Below, one piece after another: positions 7,694-16,496 of a DNA stretch of 64,000 bases. The notes beneath the pieces are model-generated. The model did no database searches. It was not told the DNA's origin and saw only the letters and a program-made list of their open reading frames with translations. Within the stretch, counting starts at the first letter, position 1; each line of letters begins with the position of its first letter. The position numbers were made by a program, and so were the translations under genes. This stretch comes from Sulfolobus sp. A20 (GTDB lineage: Archaea; Thermoproteota; Thermoprotei_A; Sulfolobales; Sulfolobaceae): positions 806,001 to 870,000 of the forward strand of contig NZ_CP017006.1 in NCBI RefSeq assembly GCF_001719125.1, in the 5' to 3' direction.

Positions 7694-8938
7694 TTAATTT
7701 GTTTTTACCTTATCTCTTATCACGTCCAATATTCTTCTCGCTACGATAGTCTTGTAAGCTTTCTCTACTTTTATTATGTTTTGACCTTTGTCTACCATTA
7801 TTACTTCATTATATTCAGAGGAGAACCCTATATCCTTTCTTTTAACGTTGTTAGCTACAATTAAATCAAAGTTGTGCCTTTGCATCTTTAACTTAGCTTT
7901 CTCTATTAATTCCTCATCGGAGTTCACGGTTTCAGCTGAAAAGCCAACTAGAAACGTGTCATATTTCCTCGCATAAGATGAGATTTTTGGAGTTTTCTCT
8001 AATTCTACTTTAGGAATTTCGACGTGACTATCAATTTTGCTGTCAAATTTATTTTTAAACTTATAGTCAGCTGGGGCTCCAGCTAGTATTACTACGTTAT
8101 ACTTCTCTTTTTCTAAACTGTTTATAACTTCGTTTAACATTTCCTCTGTTGACTCTACTGATACTTTATTTTTAACATAAGGTGAAAGTTTTGAGCTAAC
8201 TGGACCGTGAATTAACTTAACATCAGCTCCTCTGAAGAAGGCTTCATTAGCTATAGCTATTCCCATAGTTCCACTGCTAGGATTAGAGATAAACCTAACT
8301 CCGTCTAAATACTCTCTAGTAGGTCCAGCAGTAACTAGTATTTTTAGCTTAGATAGATCACGTCCTCTCAGCAAATAAGAGGATATTTTATCAGTTAGAT
8401 ATTCTACATCAGGATAATGAGCTAAATCATTCACTATCTCTGGCTCTACTATTTCAATTCCGACTTCTCTTAACTTGTTAATAGAATTGGTTATCTGAGG
8501 AGAAATGTACATTTGTAGGTGCATTGCTGGGACTATAATTACTGGTTTTTTCATTCCGATGAAATTTAATACAGTTGAAGTTATAGGCGTGTCCGCAATT
8601 CCATTAGCTATTTTAGCTATTGTATTAGCTGTAGCAGGTGCTATGATAAACGCGTCATTGTCCTCAGCTAAACTAACGTGCTCAATATCTCCAGTTAGTC
8701 TCGTGTAAACTTCATTACCAGTAGCCCACCTAAACATTTCTGGAGACACTAATTTGATTGCATCTCTGCTCATAATTACATTTACTTCAGCACCTATCCT
8801 CATTAGGTTTCTAGCTAAATCTAATGATTTATAAATCGATACACTTCCGGTAACGCCAAGAAGTACTTTTTTTCCCATTAGCTCTTGACTGACGCTTCCT
8901 ATAATTTTCTTAGAAGGATGTGTCATATTTATGGGCAT
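7694..8938 (-). CDS. coaBC: Bifunctional phosphopantothenoylcysteine decarboxylase / phosphopantothenate-cysteine ligase
   Basis: 414 aa, full length for archaeal CoaBC/Dfp, which makes 4'-phosphopantetheine from phosphopantothenate and cysteine for CoA. The N-terminal flavoprotein (CoaC) half begins KKVLLGVTGSVSIYKSLDLA and has the active-site HVSLAED plus PAMHLQMY. The CoaB half starts near residue 200 (KILVTAGPTREYLDGVRFIS, NPSSGTMGIAIA) with the nucleotide-binding NPSSG motif. The N-terminus is uncertain: MPINMTHPSKK has two close ATGs and a TATA-like TTAATATATA just upstream, so the mRNA is probably leaderless. Divergent from the acetyltransferase gene. Confidence 0.95.
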   Translation of the reverse strand: MPINMTHPSKKIIGSVSQELMGKKVLLGVTGSVSIYKSLDLARNLMRIGAEVNVIMSRDAIKLVSPEMFRWATGNEVYTRLTGDIEHVSLAEDNDAFIIAPATANTIAKIANGIADTPITSTVLNFIGMKKPVIIVPAMHLQMYISPQITNSINKLREVGIEIVEPEIVNDLAHYPDVEYLTDKISSYLLRGRDLSKLKILVTAGPTREYLDGVRFISNPSSGTMGIAIANEAFFRGADVKLIHGPVSSKLSPYVKNKVSVESTEEMLNEVINSLEKEKYNVVILAGAPADYKFKNKFDSKIDSHVEIPKVELEKTPKISSYARKYDTFLVGFSAETVNSDEELIEKAKLKMQRHNFDLIVANNVKRKDIGFSSEYNEVIMVDKGQNIIKVEKAYKTIVARRILDVIRDKVKTN

Positions 8939-8970
8939 ATATATTAACTTCTTAATATAAATCTATTTTC

Positions 8971-9474
8971 ATGGAGATCACTGAGAAAGAAAAGGGTAAG
9001 GATTTTTCTACAAGGAATGCTAGAATGGATGATATTGATGAAATTATAAAGATAAATAGATTAACTTTGCCAGAAAATTATCCTTATTACTTCTTTGTAG
9101 AGCACTTAAAGGAGTATAATTTAGCATTTTTTGTGGCAGTTGCAGATGGCAAAGTTGTTGGATATATTATGCCTAGGATCGAATGGGGCTTTAGTAATTT
9201 GAGACAGTTGCCAGTTTTGGTGAGAAAGGGGCATGTTGTATCAATTGCAGTATTAGAAGAGTATAGAAGAAGGGGAATTGCAACAGCTTTGTTAAATGCT
9301 TCAATGCAGAGTATGAAAAATGATTATAAGGCTGAGGAAGTTTATTTAGAGGTTAGAGTGAGTAATGATCCAGCGATAGCGCTATATGAAAAACTAGGAT
9401 TTAGTAAGGTGAAAGTTTTAAAAGCTTATTACGCAGATGGGGAAGATGCCTATCTGATGGCTAGACCTCTTTAA
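8971..9474 (+). CDS. N-terminal protein acetyltransferase, Ard1/RimI type
   Basis: 167 aa GNAT protein, the same length as the characterised S. solfataricus Ard1 homologue that acetylates protein N-termini (for example Alba). The acetyl-CoA-binding motif A is EEYRRRGIATALLNASMQSM, followed by EVRVSNDPAIALYEKLGFSK, the usual motif B. The start ATG at 8971 follows the promoter-like TTAATATAAAT closely, suggesting a leaderless mRNA. Its 3' end overlaps the convergent phosphoesterase gene by 14 bases. Confidence 0.93.
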   Translation: MEITEKEKGKDFSTRNARMDDIDEIIKINRLTLPENYPYYFFVEHLKEYNLAFFVAVADGKVVGYIMPRIEWGFSNLRQLPVLVRKGHVVSIAVLEEYRRRGIATALLNASMQSMKNDYKAEEVYLEVRVSNDPAIALYEKLGFSKVKVLKAYYADGEDAYLMARPL

Positions 9475-9961
9475 ATTCATATCTCATTTCATTAACGTAA
9501 TACTCTACGTAATGTCCGTTAATCAGGTTACCTATAGAAACAATTTTAGTTTTTCCTAATTCGAATTCACCTCGTATACTTGAATGTGCGTGGAATAGCA
9601 ATAAGGGTTGATGTTTTTTGACTTTATTCATTATATCTTCAGAACCAATCGTTACGCCAAATATTTTTCCAGTGATAGAGCCTTTAGGTGGATAGTGTGT
9701 AACTACTACTTCACTGGAGAAATCTGATGAAATGTTTGATAATTTGGTGAAATATTTATTATTTTTTCTTAAATATTTCAATACTGATACATCCTCCATT
9801 TCTCCTAATATTCCGTAGAATTCACTCTTAATGTACTGCGGACATTCTACATCTCCTAGTCCTATAATTAGATCAGCGTCTAGATTATTAACGTAGTTTA
9901 TAAGATCAATCGCACACGGAAAGCCTGCTATTAATGCTATTTTTCTTATTGTACCACTCAT
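9461..9961 (-). CDS. Calcineurin-like metallophosphoesterase, degenerate
   Basis: 166 aa. Several family motifs are visible in order: GLGDVE (motif II), GILGEMED (in place of GNHE), VVTHYPPKG (motif IV) and FHAHSSIRG (GHxH-like). The first motif, normally DxHG, is absent: the N-terminus reads IALIAGFPCAIDL. One metal site is therefore probably altered. Last gene of a tightly overlapping minus-strand operon with a CitG-like protein, a nucleotidyltransferase and DUF1464; it overlaps the CitG-like gene by 56 bases. Substrate unknown. Confidence 0.75.
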   Translation of the reverse strand: MSGTIRKIALIAGFPCAIDLINYVNNLDADLIIGLGDVECPQYIKSEFYGILGEMEDVSVLKYLRKNNKYFTKLSNISSDFSSEVVVTHYPPKGSITGKIFGVTIGSEDIMNKVKKHQPLLLFHAHSSIRGEFELGKTKIVSIGNLINGHYVEYYVNEMRYEFKEV

Positions 9962-10796
9962 CTAGATAATATATAGCTAAGGCTGATGCTATAAGATCTG
10001 CTGTTGCCCCTGGATTTAGGTTATTAGAGGTTAAGAATTGATTGAATCTTTTCAACTCATCATCTGTTGGACATTCAGAGATAGTTCTGGCATACTTAGA
10101 AACTTTTAGTGCTATTAATGCACCATATTTCTTGAAGATTAGAGTATCAGGGTAATACGACAATAGCTTAATAAATGCCCTTTGAATGTCTTTCTCTAAA
10201 CCACATAAGTTTTCTTTTATTATATTATATGCTTGGTAAGTTATTGAATAACCATTAAACATGTTATAAGCTACAATATCATAATCCTTTGAGATTTCTA
10301 ATAATTTGTAAAATTTTATATTGTTGATTTTTCTATAATCTATTTCAATCATTTTACCTAGGTAGGTTAGGTTTAACTTAGTTAGTACTTGAAGAAAATA
10401 TTTAGACTCGTTCTCTCCTAACTCCTTTATCATAATCATTAGTTGCTCTCTTAACTCTTTCACATTACTAACGCTAAGAGCTATATATGCTATTGGGGCT
10501 AAAAGTAAATAAGTGCCAAAAATTTGGTATTCAAATCCTAGTTTTCTAGCATCGTCAATTATTCTTGGTAAAGTATCATAGATTTCACTTCTTTTCCCTT
10601 CTTTTTTTCTAATACATAATTCTCTATAGTAATTTTCAGATAAGATTGAACTTTTAATTATATCTAAAAATTTTACATTCTTAATATCTTGAAATCTATT
10701 TGCATTACCCGGCTTAAATACATAAGCCTCCATTAGAGTGGATTGGCTTAAGATGAAGGCTATATCATTGCAAAGGCTTGACAAATCCTCTGACAT
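9906..10796 (-). CDS. CitG/MdcB-like triphosphoribosyl-dephospho-CoA synthase family protein
   Basis: 296 aa from ATG 10796, chosen because AGGTGAT lies four bases upstream; a GTG nine bases earlier is possible. Family signatures are KPGNANRFQD near the N-terminus and LNPGATADLIASALAIYY near the C-terminus. In bacteria this family condenses ATP with dephospho-CoA to make the citrate or malonate lyase prosthetic group. No such lyase is visible here, so the substrate may differ. It overlaps the nucleotidyltransferase upstream and the phosphoesterase downstream. Confidence 0.8.
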   Translation of the reverse strand: MSEDLSSLCNDIAFILSQSTLMEAYVFKPGNANRFQDIKNVKFLDIIKSSILSENYYRELCIRKKEGKRSEIYDTLPRIIDDARKLGFEYQIFGTYLLLAPIAYIALSVSNVKELREQLMIMIKELGENESKYFLQVLTKLNLTYLGKMIEIDYRKINNIKFYKLLEISKDYDIVAYNMFNGYSITYQAYNIIKENLCGLEKDIQRAFIKLLSYYPDTLIFKKYGALIALKVSKYARTISECPTDDELKRFNQFLTSNNLNPGATADLIASALAIYYLDEWYNKKNSINSRLSVCD

Positions 10797-11661
10797 CTCT
10801 ATCACCTATTATTACTATTTTTTCATCCTCACACTTCATTAACATGCCTTCTACTAATACTCTTCTTCTATTTCCATATAACACATTAGAAAACACTCCC
10901 TCATAACTTACTATTTTAGAAGCTAGACCACTTTCGACAGTAGCTACAGAGGGATAAAATAATGCTTCACACCCCCCCGAAATTATTGCACTAAATGTAA
11001 CCTTGCCTAATTTCTCACATACTTTTTCACAATACCTCCAAGGTTTGTCATCAGCAAAAAGTACTGAAATCCTTTTTCCTCTATAAATACCTCTCCTTTT
11101 ATTACTGTAGAGTAAATCAGCGAAATCTATATTGTAATTGTTATTAGCACTGATTATCCAGTCTTGATCTCTTTCAAAACCATTAAAATTTTCAATAAAA
11201 TCTAAAGATCTTTTACAGCCATAAATTATTATATCAATGTCAGAGTTCTCATGATAACTTCCTAAAAGTAGTGACCCGGTTATTCCCACGTTAGCGAGCC
11301 TTACATATCTTTCTATGAAATCTAATAAGGTGTATACTAAATCATCATTTATACTTCTTTTTATCAAGCGCCTTAGCTCCTCTTCGGGTTTTAGATGCTT
11401 ATCAACTTCTGATTTAAATATTACGGGAAAATAAGCATCATAACAACTTTCAAAGATGAACTTCTGTTTTAATTTAATTAAGTTATGTACTCCATATTCC
11501 TTTAATACCCTTTCATAACCCTTCCACAAACCTTTTCCGGTGTAAACGTATTTCAGATAAGCGAAAATGTATCCTGGAGGGTTATAATTAGTTAATACTG
11601 TATACACGTTATTTTGCTTATCGATTACAATGTCTCTATCCAAGAAGTAACTTCTTTCCAT
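10765..11661 (-). CDS. Predicted nucleotidyltransferase (COG1665-like)
   Basis: 298 aa. The polymerase-beta-type core is visible at about residues 125-150: GSLLLGSYHENSDIDIIIYG, where GS and the D-x-D pair bind metal and nucleotide. It is preceded by a helical domain and followed by a mixed segment rich in arginine. It overlaps DUF1464 upstream by 37 bases and the CitG-like gene downstream by 32. The association with a CitG-like protein suggests nucleotide or cofactor transfer, which is inference. A homopolymer CCCCCC at about 10971-10976 lies inside the gene but the frame is intact. Confidence 0.75.
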   Translation of the reverse strand: MERSYFLDRDIVIDKQNNVYTVLTNYNPPGYIFAYLKYVYTGKGLWKGYERVLKEYGVHNLIKLKQKFIFESCYDAYFPVIFKSEVDKHLKPEEELRRLIKRSINDDLVYTLLDFIERYVRLANVGITGSLLLGSYHENSDIDIIIYGCKRSLDFIENFNGFERDQDWIISANNNYNIDFADLLYSNKRRGIYRGKRISVLFADDKPWRYCEKVCEKLGKVTFSAIISGGCEALFYPSVATVESGLASKIVSYEGVFSNVLYGNRRRVLVEGMLMKCEDEKIVIIGDRDVRGFVKPLQ

Positions 11662-12521
11662 TCATCTAACCTCACATAAGATATTGGAGTTCCAGAGCTT
11701 TCTAGCATTCCCTCTTCAAGGTATTTATATAGGCTACCACCAAAATAAGCATTAGCTATATATGCTGAACCAATAGCAGATTCCTTAAATTTAAAGTCAT
11801 ACTTATTACCAATATCCATTACGTCTTTTGAGGAACCCGAAACAATAATTGGTATATTATATTTATTTGAATACCACTCGGCTATCATCTTTACTAAGGT
11901 CAAATTATTGCCTATATTATATACTGTTGATTTAGTTATGCTGGAATATTTGTGTAAAAGATAAGCTATTTCTCCGTCTAAGCTATTCAAATATGTGCCA
12001 CCATATCCATCAATTATTTTACCATTAAGTACTACGAGAACTGCACTAAATTTCCTGCCTAATTCTACTAGGACGAAGTCCTTAATTCTTAAGTATATCC
12101 TATAGAAGAATGCTGAAGCCACCTTATCAGCAGTCCCTTTATCTATAGCGTTTATCTTCTTCTCTAAAGGAATACTATTAAGTTCTATTGCTGAAGGTAT
12201 AGTAAATGCATTAAACGTAGACAAGAATTGTTTCGAGGACACTAAGAATTCCCTTAAGGGTCCACGTGTAAAAGGGTCTTTTAGCGTAAGTAAGAAAATT
12301 TGTTTGTCACCAATATCTCTTATTCTTAGAAAGGGTAATCCATGACCAGAGGGTAAAGCTATAGCTGAGGGTTTATAATTCGCTATCAATTTAGATATTC
12401 TGAATGCATCTTTTTCTATTAAATCAGTAGGTATCTCAAAATAATTGATAAGCTCTCCTAACTCATTTACTACAGCTATTGCGTATGTTATACTCCCCGG
12501 ATCAATTCCCACAAAGATCAT
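11625..12521 (-). CDS. DUF1464 family protein, ASKHA-like fold predicted
   Basis: 298 aa from ATG 12521 (MIFVGIDPGSITYAIAV); a TTG at 12551 would add ten residues. The N-terminal FVGIDPGS resembles the phosphate-1 loop of the sugar kinase/Hsp70 (ASKHA) superfamily. A second phosphate-like motif is VVLNGKIIDGYGGT, and VYNIGNNLTLVKMIAEW with IIVSGSS follows. DUF1464 proteins have been compared with butyrate/acetate kinases, but the function is unproven. First gene of the four-gene overlapping operon. Confidence 0.78.
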   Translation of the reverse strand: MIFVGIDPGSITYAIAVVNELGELINYFEIPTDLIEKDAFRISKLIANYKPSAIALPSGHGLPFLRIRDIGDKQIFLLTLKDPFTRGPLREFLVSSKQFLSTFNAFTIPSAIELNSIPLEKKINAIDKGTADKVASAFFYRIYLRIKDFVLVELGRKFSAVLVVLNGKIIDGYGGTYLNSLDGEIAYLLHKYSSITKSTVYNIGNNLTLVKMIAEWYSNKYNIPIIVSGSSKDVMDIGNKYDFKFKESAIGSAYIANAYFGGSLYKYLEEGMLESSGTPISYVRLDEWKEVTSWIETL

Positions 12522-12551
12522 CAGTGGCTGCCTCGCTATATCATTTTTCAA

Positions 12552-12903
12552 TACGGCTTTTCCTCATCATCAATAATTTAAGGCTAAAAACATCTTCTTA
12601 TCCAAGATTAATATTTTTAATGAGTCTCGAAATATAAGACTAACTTGCCTTCAAGTATCTTAAATGAGGCTTATAGTGAGCTTTGCCCTCTTCTGTATAA
12701 TGATTCTGACCATATTAGCGTTTACGAATATTAGTAGTATTTGAAGAAAACGATATTAGATTATCTGCAATTTAAATTAGTATTGAAGTTAAACTTGTTT
12801 TCCAGGCATTAACCAATCTTCTCTATCGATAGACACGTTTTCATGATTAGACTTAACGCGTTATTAAATGATTATAAACACTTTTTGTCAATTACTACCT
12901 GCG
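12552..12903. other. Intergenic stretch before the tRNA-Ser int(N) relic
   Basis: AT-rich with no open frame to call. It probably contains the DUF1464 operon promoter on its left side and decayed remnants of an integrated element on its right. Confidence 0.4.
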
Positions 12904-13099
12904 GCGAAAAATAGACACGTTATAAATATGGTAATTGTATTATACGTGAGATTAAAGGGTGATATTACGTCTATAAACTGGAAACGATAAACTATGATTT
13001 AAAGGAAACTTACGTTGGACCTTTAGTTGACGTGATTGAAACTTATATCAAATTGAAAAACGGGAAATGGAATTGTGTGAAAACCTCACAGCGCCGGGG
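12904..13099 (+). pseudogene. int(N) relic of an SSV-type integrase, fused to tRNA-Ser
   Basis: Plus-strand reading: EK(stop)TRYKYGNCIIREIKG(stop), then [40 protein letters not shown]. Two stop codons (TAG 12912-12914, TGA 12960-12962) show that it is dead. It is collinear with the int(N) at tRNA-Glu (YKYG, REIKG, YYVYx[18 protein letters not shown]). It runs into the 3' end of tRNA-Ser exactly as an integrase gene with internal attP would after integration. The catalytic C-terminal part is not in the window. Confidence 0.85.
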
Positions 13100-13175
13100 A
13101 CGGGATTTGAACCCGTGCGGGGAAACCCCCACTGGCTCTCCAGGCCAGCCCCTTAGTCCGCTCGGGCACCCCGGC
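13092..13175 (-). tRNA. tRNA-Ser(GGA)
   Basis: 84 bases including a long variable arm. The anticodon loop CTGGAGA gives GGA. The acceptor is GCCGGGG/CCCCGGC and the discriminator G. No intron. The 3' end is joined to an int(N) relic. Confidence 0.95.
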
Positions 13176-13197
13176 ATAATAGAATAAAGCAAAAGCG

Positions 13198-13205
13198 TAT
13201 AAAAA
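13198..13205 (-). promoter_or_regulatory. TATA box of tRNA-Ser
   Basis: TTTTTATA on the minus strand, 23 to 30 bases upstream of the mature 5' end. Confidence 0.6.
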
Positions 13206-13213
13206 GATTATTT

Positions 13214-13522
13214 TTATATTAATTGGATCTCTATGTATACATCTTCTGGTACTCTTACTCTCATTATCTGTCTCATTACTCTTTCGTCAGCTGCTATATC
13301 TATCAATCTTTTATGAACTCTCATTTCCCACTTTTCCCACTTTTTCTTACCTTCACCATGTGGTAGTCTCATTACTGGGACCGCCATTTTACTTACTGGC
13401 AATGGAATTGGTCCTCTCATCTCAATACCTGTCTTCTCGACTATACTTTTTATTTGATTTACCACAAAGTTTAAGTCATCAACATTCGTGCTCCAAAGCC
13501 TTATTCTTGCTTTAGTTGGCAT
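13214..13522 (-). CDS. rpsJ: Ribosomal protein uS10
   Basis: 102 aa from ATG 13522 ([11 protein letters not shown]), preferred over an in-frame GTG at 13531 because AGGTGA lies just upstream. Typical uS10 features include [19 protein letters not shown] and [20 protein letters not shown], the loop segment of the 30S head. Directly downstream of the EF-1A gene with about 30 bases between, the conserved archaeal order. Confidence 0.97.
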   Translation of the reverse strand: MPTKARIRLWSTNVDDLNFVVNQIKSIVEKTGIEMRGPIPLPVSKMAVPVMRLPHGEGKKKWEKWEMRVHKRLIDIAADERVMRQIMRVRVPEDVYIEIQLI

Positions 13523-13552
13523 AAAATTCACCTATAATAAAAAAGTATTTTT

Positions 13553-14860
13553 TCACTTTATTTCCACTTTCGCAGGCTTTACCTCTGTAATTACTCCTAC
13601 ACCAACTGTTTTGCCCATGTCTCTTATTGCAAACCTTCCTAATGGTGGGAATTCATTGTATTTCTCAGCACATAGAGGCTTTATTGGTTTGAACTTAATT
13701 ATAGCTACGTCTCCTTGCTTCAAGAACTGTGGGTTCTTCTCTGTTTCTTGACCAGTTCTAGGATCTAATTTTGAGACTAGTTCGGTGACTCTGCATGCTA
13801 TACTGGCTGTGTGAATGTGAATTACTGGGGTATAACCGTTAGCTATAGCTGTTGGATGCCAGACTACTATTACTCTAGCTGTGAACTCGTCCACAACTGT
13901 TGGTGGGTTATTTGCATGACCTACTACATCTCCTCTCTTAATATCTTTCTTCTCTACACCTCTAACGTTAAATCCTATGTTATCACCTGGTTCAGCTTTT
14001 TCTAGCTTAGTATGATGAGTCTCTATCGATCTAACTTCACCAACCTTCCCAGCTGGCATGAATACTACTTTATCACCTACTTTTAATACACCACTCTCTA
14101 TCCTTCCTACTGGTACTGTACCTACCCCAGATATCGAATAAACGTCTTGTATTGGTATTCTTAACGGCTTGTCAACTGGCTTTGGCGGTATTTCTAGCTG
14201 ATCTAAATAATCTTCTAGAATTGGACCGTTATACCACTTCATATTTTCCGATCTGTGAGTAATGTTATCACCACTAGGTGCAACAACTGGAACAAATTTT
14301 ACTTTATTCATATTGAATCCATAGCTTCTCATAAATTTGGTTACTTGATCTACAATCTCTTTGTAACGTTTTTCGTCATAAGGCGGTTCTGTCAAATCCA
14401 TCTTATTTACTGCAACTATAATCTGATCTAGACCCATGGTTTTAGCTAAAATTATGTGTTCCCTTGTCTGTCCTTCTACACTCATACCTGCTTCATATTC
14501 ACCTTTCTTTGCTGATACTACTAATATCGCAGCATCTGCTTGACTAGCTCCAGTTATCATGTTCTTTACGAAGTCTCTGTGTCCAGGAGCATCGATAATC
14601 GTAAAGAAGAATTTCTTAGTCTCGAACCTCATGAAAGTTAAGTTTATCGTTACACCTCTTTCTCTCTCTTCCTTTAGTCTATCTAATAAGAACGCGTACT
14701 TTTCTGTTTCCTTGCCTAATTTTTTAGCTGCTTCCTCAGCTTCTTTAACAGTTTTCTCGTCTATGAATCCTCTATCCATTAAGAGTCTTCCTACTAATGT
14801 GCTCTTTCCGTGATCTACGTGACCTATTACTATTAAGTTAAGGTGTGGCTTTTGAGACAT
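13553..14860 (-). CDS. tuf: Translation elongation factor 1-alpha (aEF1A)
   Basis: 435 aa GTPase that delivers aminoacyl-tRNA to the ribosome. G motifs are GHVDHGKST (residues 13-21), DAPGH and NKMD, with the switch segment ERERGVTINLT. It is highly similar to the remembered S. solfataricus protein but with scattered substitutions, which is the main basis for calling a related but different species. It lies between rpsG and rpsJ. Confidence 0.98.
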   Translation of the reverse strand: MSQKPHLNLIVIGHVDHGKSTLVGRLLMDRGFIDEKTVKEAEEAAKKLGKETEKYAFLLDRLKEERERGVTINLTFMRFETKKFFFTIIDAPGHRDFVKNMITGASQADAAILVVSAKKGEYEAGMSVEGQTREHIILAKTMGLDQIIVAVNKMDLTEPPYDEKRYKEIVDQVTKFMRSYGFNMNKVKFVPVVAPSGDNITHRSENMKWYNGPILEDYLDQLEIPPKPVDKPLRIPIQDVYSISGVGTVPVGRIESGVLKVGDKVVFMPAGKVGEVRSIETHHTKLEKAEPGDNIGFNVRGVEKKDIKRGDVVGHANNPPTVVDEFTARVIVVWHPTAIANGYTPVIHIHTASIACRVTELVSKLDPRTGQETEKNPQFLKQGDVAIIKFKPIKPLCAEKYNEFPPLGRFAIRDMGKTVGVGVITEVKPAKVEIK

Positions 14861-14906
14861 CTACTAACACTCTCCTTATCGATATAGTAATAGAGTTAAT
14901 AAAAGT

Positions 14907-15488
14907 TTACCTTGAACTTAAGGCAATTCTCTCAATTTCTTCTTTCCTTCTAATAGCGAAACTCTTAGGATCATTATTTGCTGCCGCAATTATTTCCTCA
15001 GCTAAAGCTTCTTCAATAGGCTTAGGATTGTTAAACGATGCTTCTTTAGCGCCTAATGCTATGTGTCTTAGTGCTAAATCTATTCTTCTTTGCGGAGCTA
15101 CGTCTACCGCAACGTAATAAACTATACCACCGTACATTATTCGTGTAACTTCTTCCCTTGGGGCACTATTCTCTATCGCTTTTACAAGCACTTGTATTGG
15201 ATTTTGCTTAGTCTTTAGATAAATAATGTCAAATGCTAATTTTACAATATTATACGCTAGATGTTTCTTACCCTTATTTCTGCCAGGTCTCATAATTTGA
15301 TTTATTAACCTTTCTACGATAGGAACTCTCGCTTTACCAAACCTTCTATGTTCATGCCTGCCGCCAGTATGAGGTAAATAAACTGGCACTAATGATATAT
15401 ATTTCTTTAAACTAGGGTCCCTTATTTCGACTTTAGTATCCCACTTTCCAAATATCTTAATATCTAATCGTAAGTTATCCAATGACAT
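14907..15488 (-). CDS. rpsG: Ribosomal protein uS7
   Basis: 193 aa, archaeal-length uS7. Diagnostic segments are [40 protein letters not shown] and [16 protein letters not shown]. It starts a transcription unit (rpsG-tuf-rpsJ) separated from rpsL by the opposite-strand gene at 15567-16040, so it must have its own promoter in the 15489-15566 gap. Confidence 0.97.
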   Translation of the reverse strand: MSLDNLRLDIKIFGKWDTKVEIRDPSLKKYISLVPVYLPHTGGRHEHRRFGKARVPIVERLINQIMRPGRNKGKKHLAYNIVKLAFDIIYLKTKQNPIQVLVKAIENSAPREEVTRIMYGGIVYYVAVDVAPQRRIDLALRHIALGAKEASFNNPKPIEEALAEEIIAAANNDPKSFAIRRKEEIERIALSSR

Positions 15489-15566
15489 TTGTTATACCCT
15501 CTTATTGGTATCTATGATCTGGATATTTAAATTTATGAGTGTATCTATATTTTATAGTGTGTGACC

Positions 15567-16040
15567 ATGAGTTTATCAGCTAGAGATGAGGATTACATAA
15601 AGGTTAGTTCTATTGACGCATTCTTCATGCCGCTGCACGGCATTCCGACCATTGTATGCTATTTGGAGGATGGTAGACAGTTTTATCTCTTCAGTGTTCC
15701 TCCAGAGATAGTAATTGCAATAAATAAGAATAAGGGAAATAAAGAAGAGGAATTTGCTGACAAGAGAGAGAATATTTATGATATTATATCATTTATACCA
15801 GATATAATTGAAGACTTATCAAAACACGTAGAAAAAGTAACAATAGATGATATGATAAGAGAAACCGGAGTCTATGTAGCTACTGTAGAGCTAAAGTTTG
15901 ATGGAGTAGTCATTCAAAAGAGAATGATACCAAGCCACGCAATATTTTTAGCCACAATAACTAATAAACCGATTTTCGTGAAGAAAGGCCTAGTAGATGA
16001 GCAAGAAAAGGAAAGTAGAGAAGGACAACAAAAATTGTAA
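15567..16040 (+). CDS. Bifunctional nuclease-like (DUF151/BFN) domain protein
   Basis: 157 aa from ATG 15567; a GTG two codons earlier is possible. The pattern is that of DUF151: IDAFF, then a substrate-like VCYLEDGRQFYLFSVPPEIV, a helical middle, EKVTIDDMIRETGVYVATVE, and the C-terminal SHAIFLATITNKPIFV, corresponding to the family's SDAIALALRTxxPIFV. The acidic pair of that motif is replaced by His-Ala here. TTTTATAG just upstream suggests a leaderless mRNA. It lies on the opposite strand between rpsG and rpsL and ends one base from the rpsL stop. Confidence 0.75.
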   Translation: MSLSARDEDYIKVSSIDAFFMPLHGIPTIVCYLEDGRQFYLFSVPPEIVIAINKNKGNKEEEFADKRENIYDIISFIPDIIEDLSKHVEKVTIDDMIRETGVYVATVELKFDGVVIQKRMIPSHAIFLATITNKPIFVKKGLVDEQEKESREGQQKL

Positions 16041-16041
16041 A

Positions 16042-16485
16042 TTATCTTACTGGCTTCTGCTTCTTGCCCTTGTATAATGCATCCAACGAAACTCCATTAA
16101 CCATTATAACCTTATACCTAACGCCAGGTAAGTCACCCATAGACCTACCTAAAGTACCGCCTATACCAGCTATCATTACTTCATCATGCTCATCAATGAA
16201 GTTAACTCCACCGTCTCCTGGAACGAATGCCGTAACAACCCTACCATTCTTCACTAACTGTACTCTTACACATTTTCTTACTGCTGAATTAGGCTGTCTT
16301 GATTCTATACCCACTTTTTCTAATACTATCCCTCTAGCCATGGGAGCTCCTTCAAGTGGATTGTATTTTTCCTTTAAATTCAGTATTTTACTTCTATACT
16401 TTCTTTGACTTTTCTTAAACCTTAATCTCTTTAATCTCAGCTTCCTTGCTGAATATATACCCTTTGGAGACTTACTCTTACTCAA
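16042..16485 (-). CDS. rpsL: Ribosomal protein uS12
   Basis: 147 aa, archaeal/eukaryotic form. Decoding-centre segments are [20 protein letters not shown] and [20 protein letters not shown]. It is the last gene of the rpo5-rpo2-rpo1N-rpo1C-rpl30e-nusA-rpsL unit and lies 11 bases downstream of nusA. It is convergent with the DUF151 gene, with almost no space for a terminator. Confidence 0.97.
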   Translation of the reverse strand: MSKSKSPKGIYSARKLRLKRLRFKKSQRKYRSKILNLKEKYNPLEGAPMARGIVLEKVGIESRQPNSAVRKCVRVQLVKNGRVVTAFVPGDGGVNFIDEHDEVMIAGIGGTLGRSMGDLPGVRYKVIMVNGVSLDALYKGKKQKPVR

Positions 16486-16496
16486 CTTCCAATCAC

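Noticed and set aside
10970-10977. C homopolymer in the nucleotidyltransferase gene as a phase-variation site
   Set aside because: The frame is intact, and a single six-base run with no other evidence is not enough.
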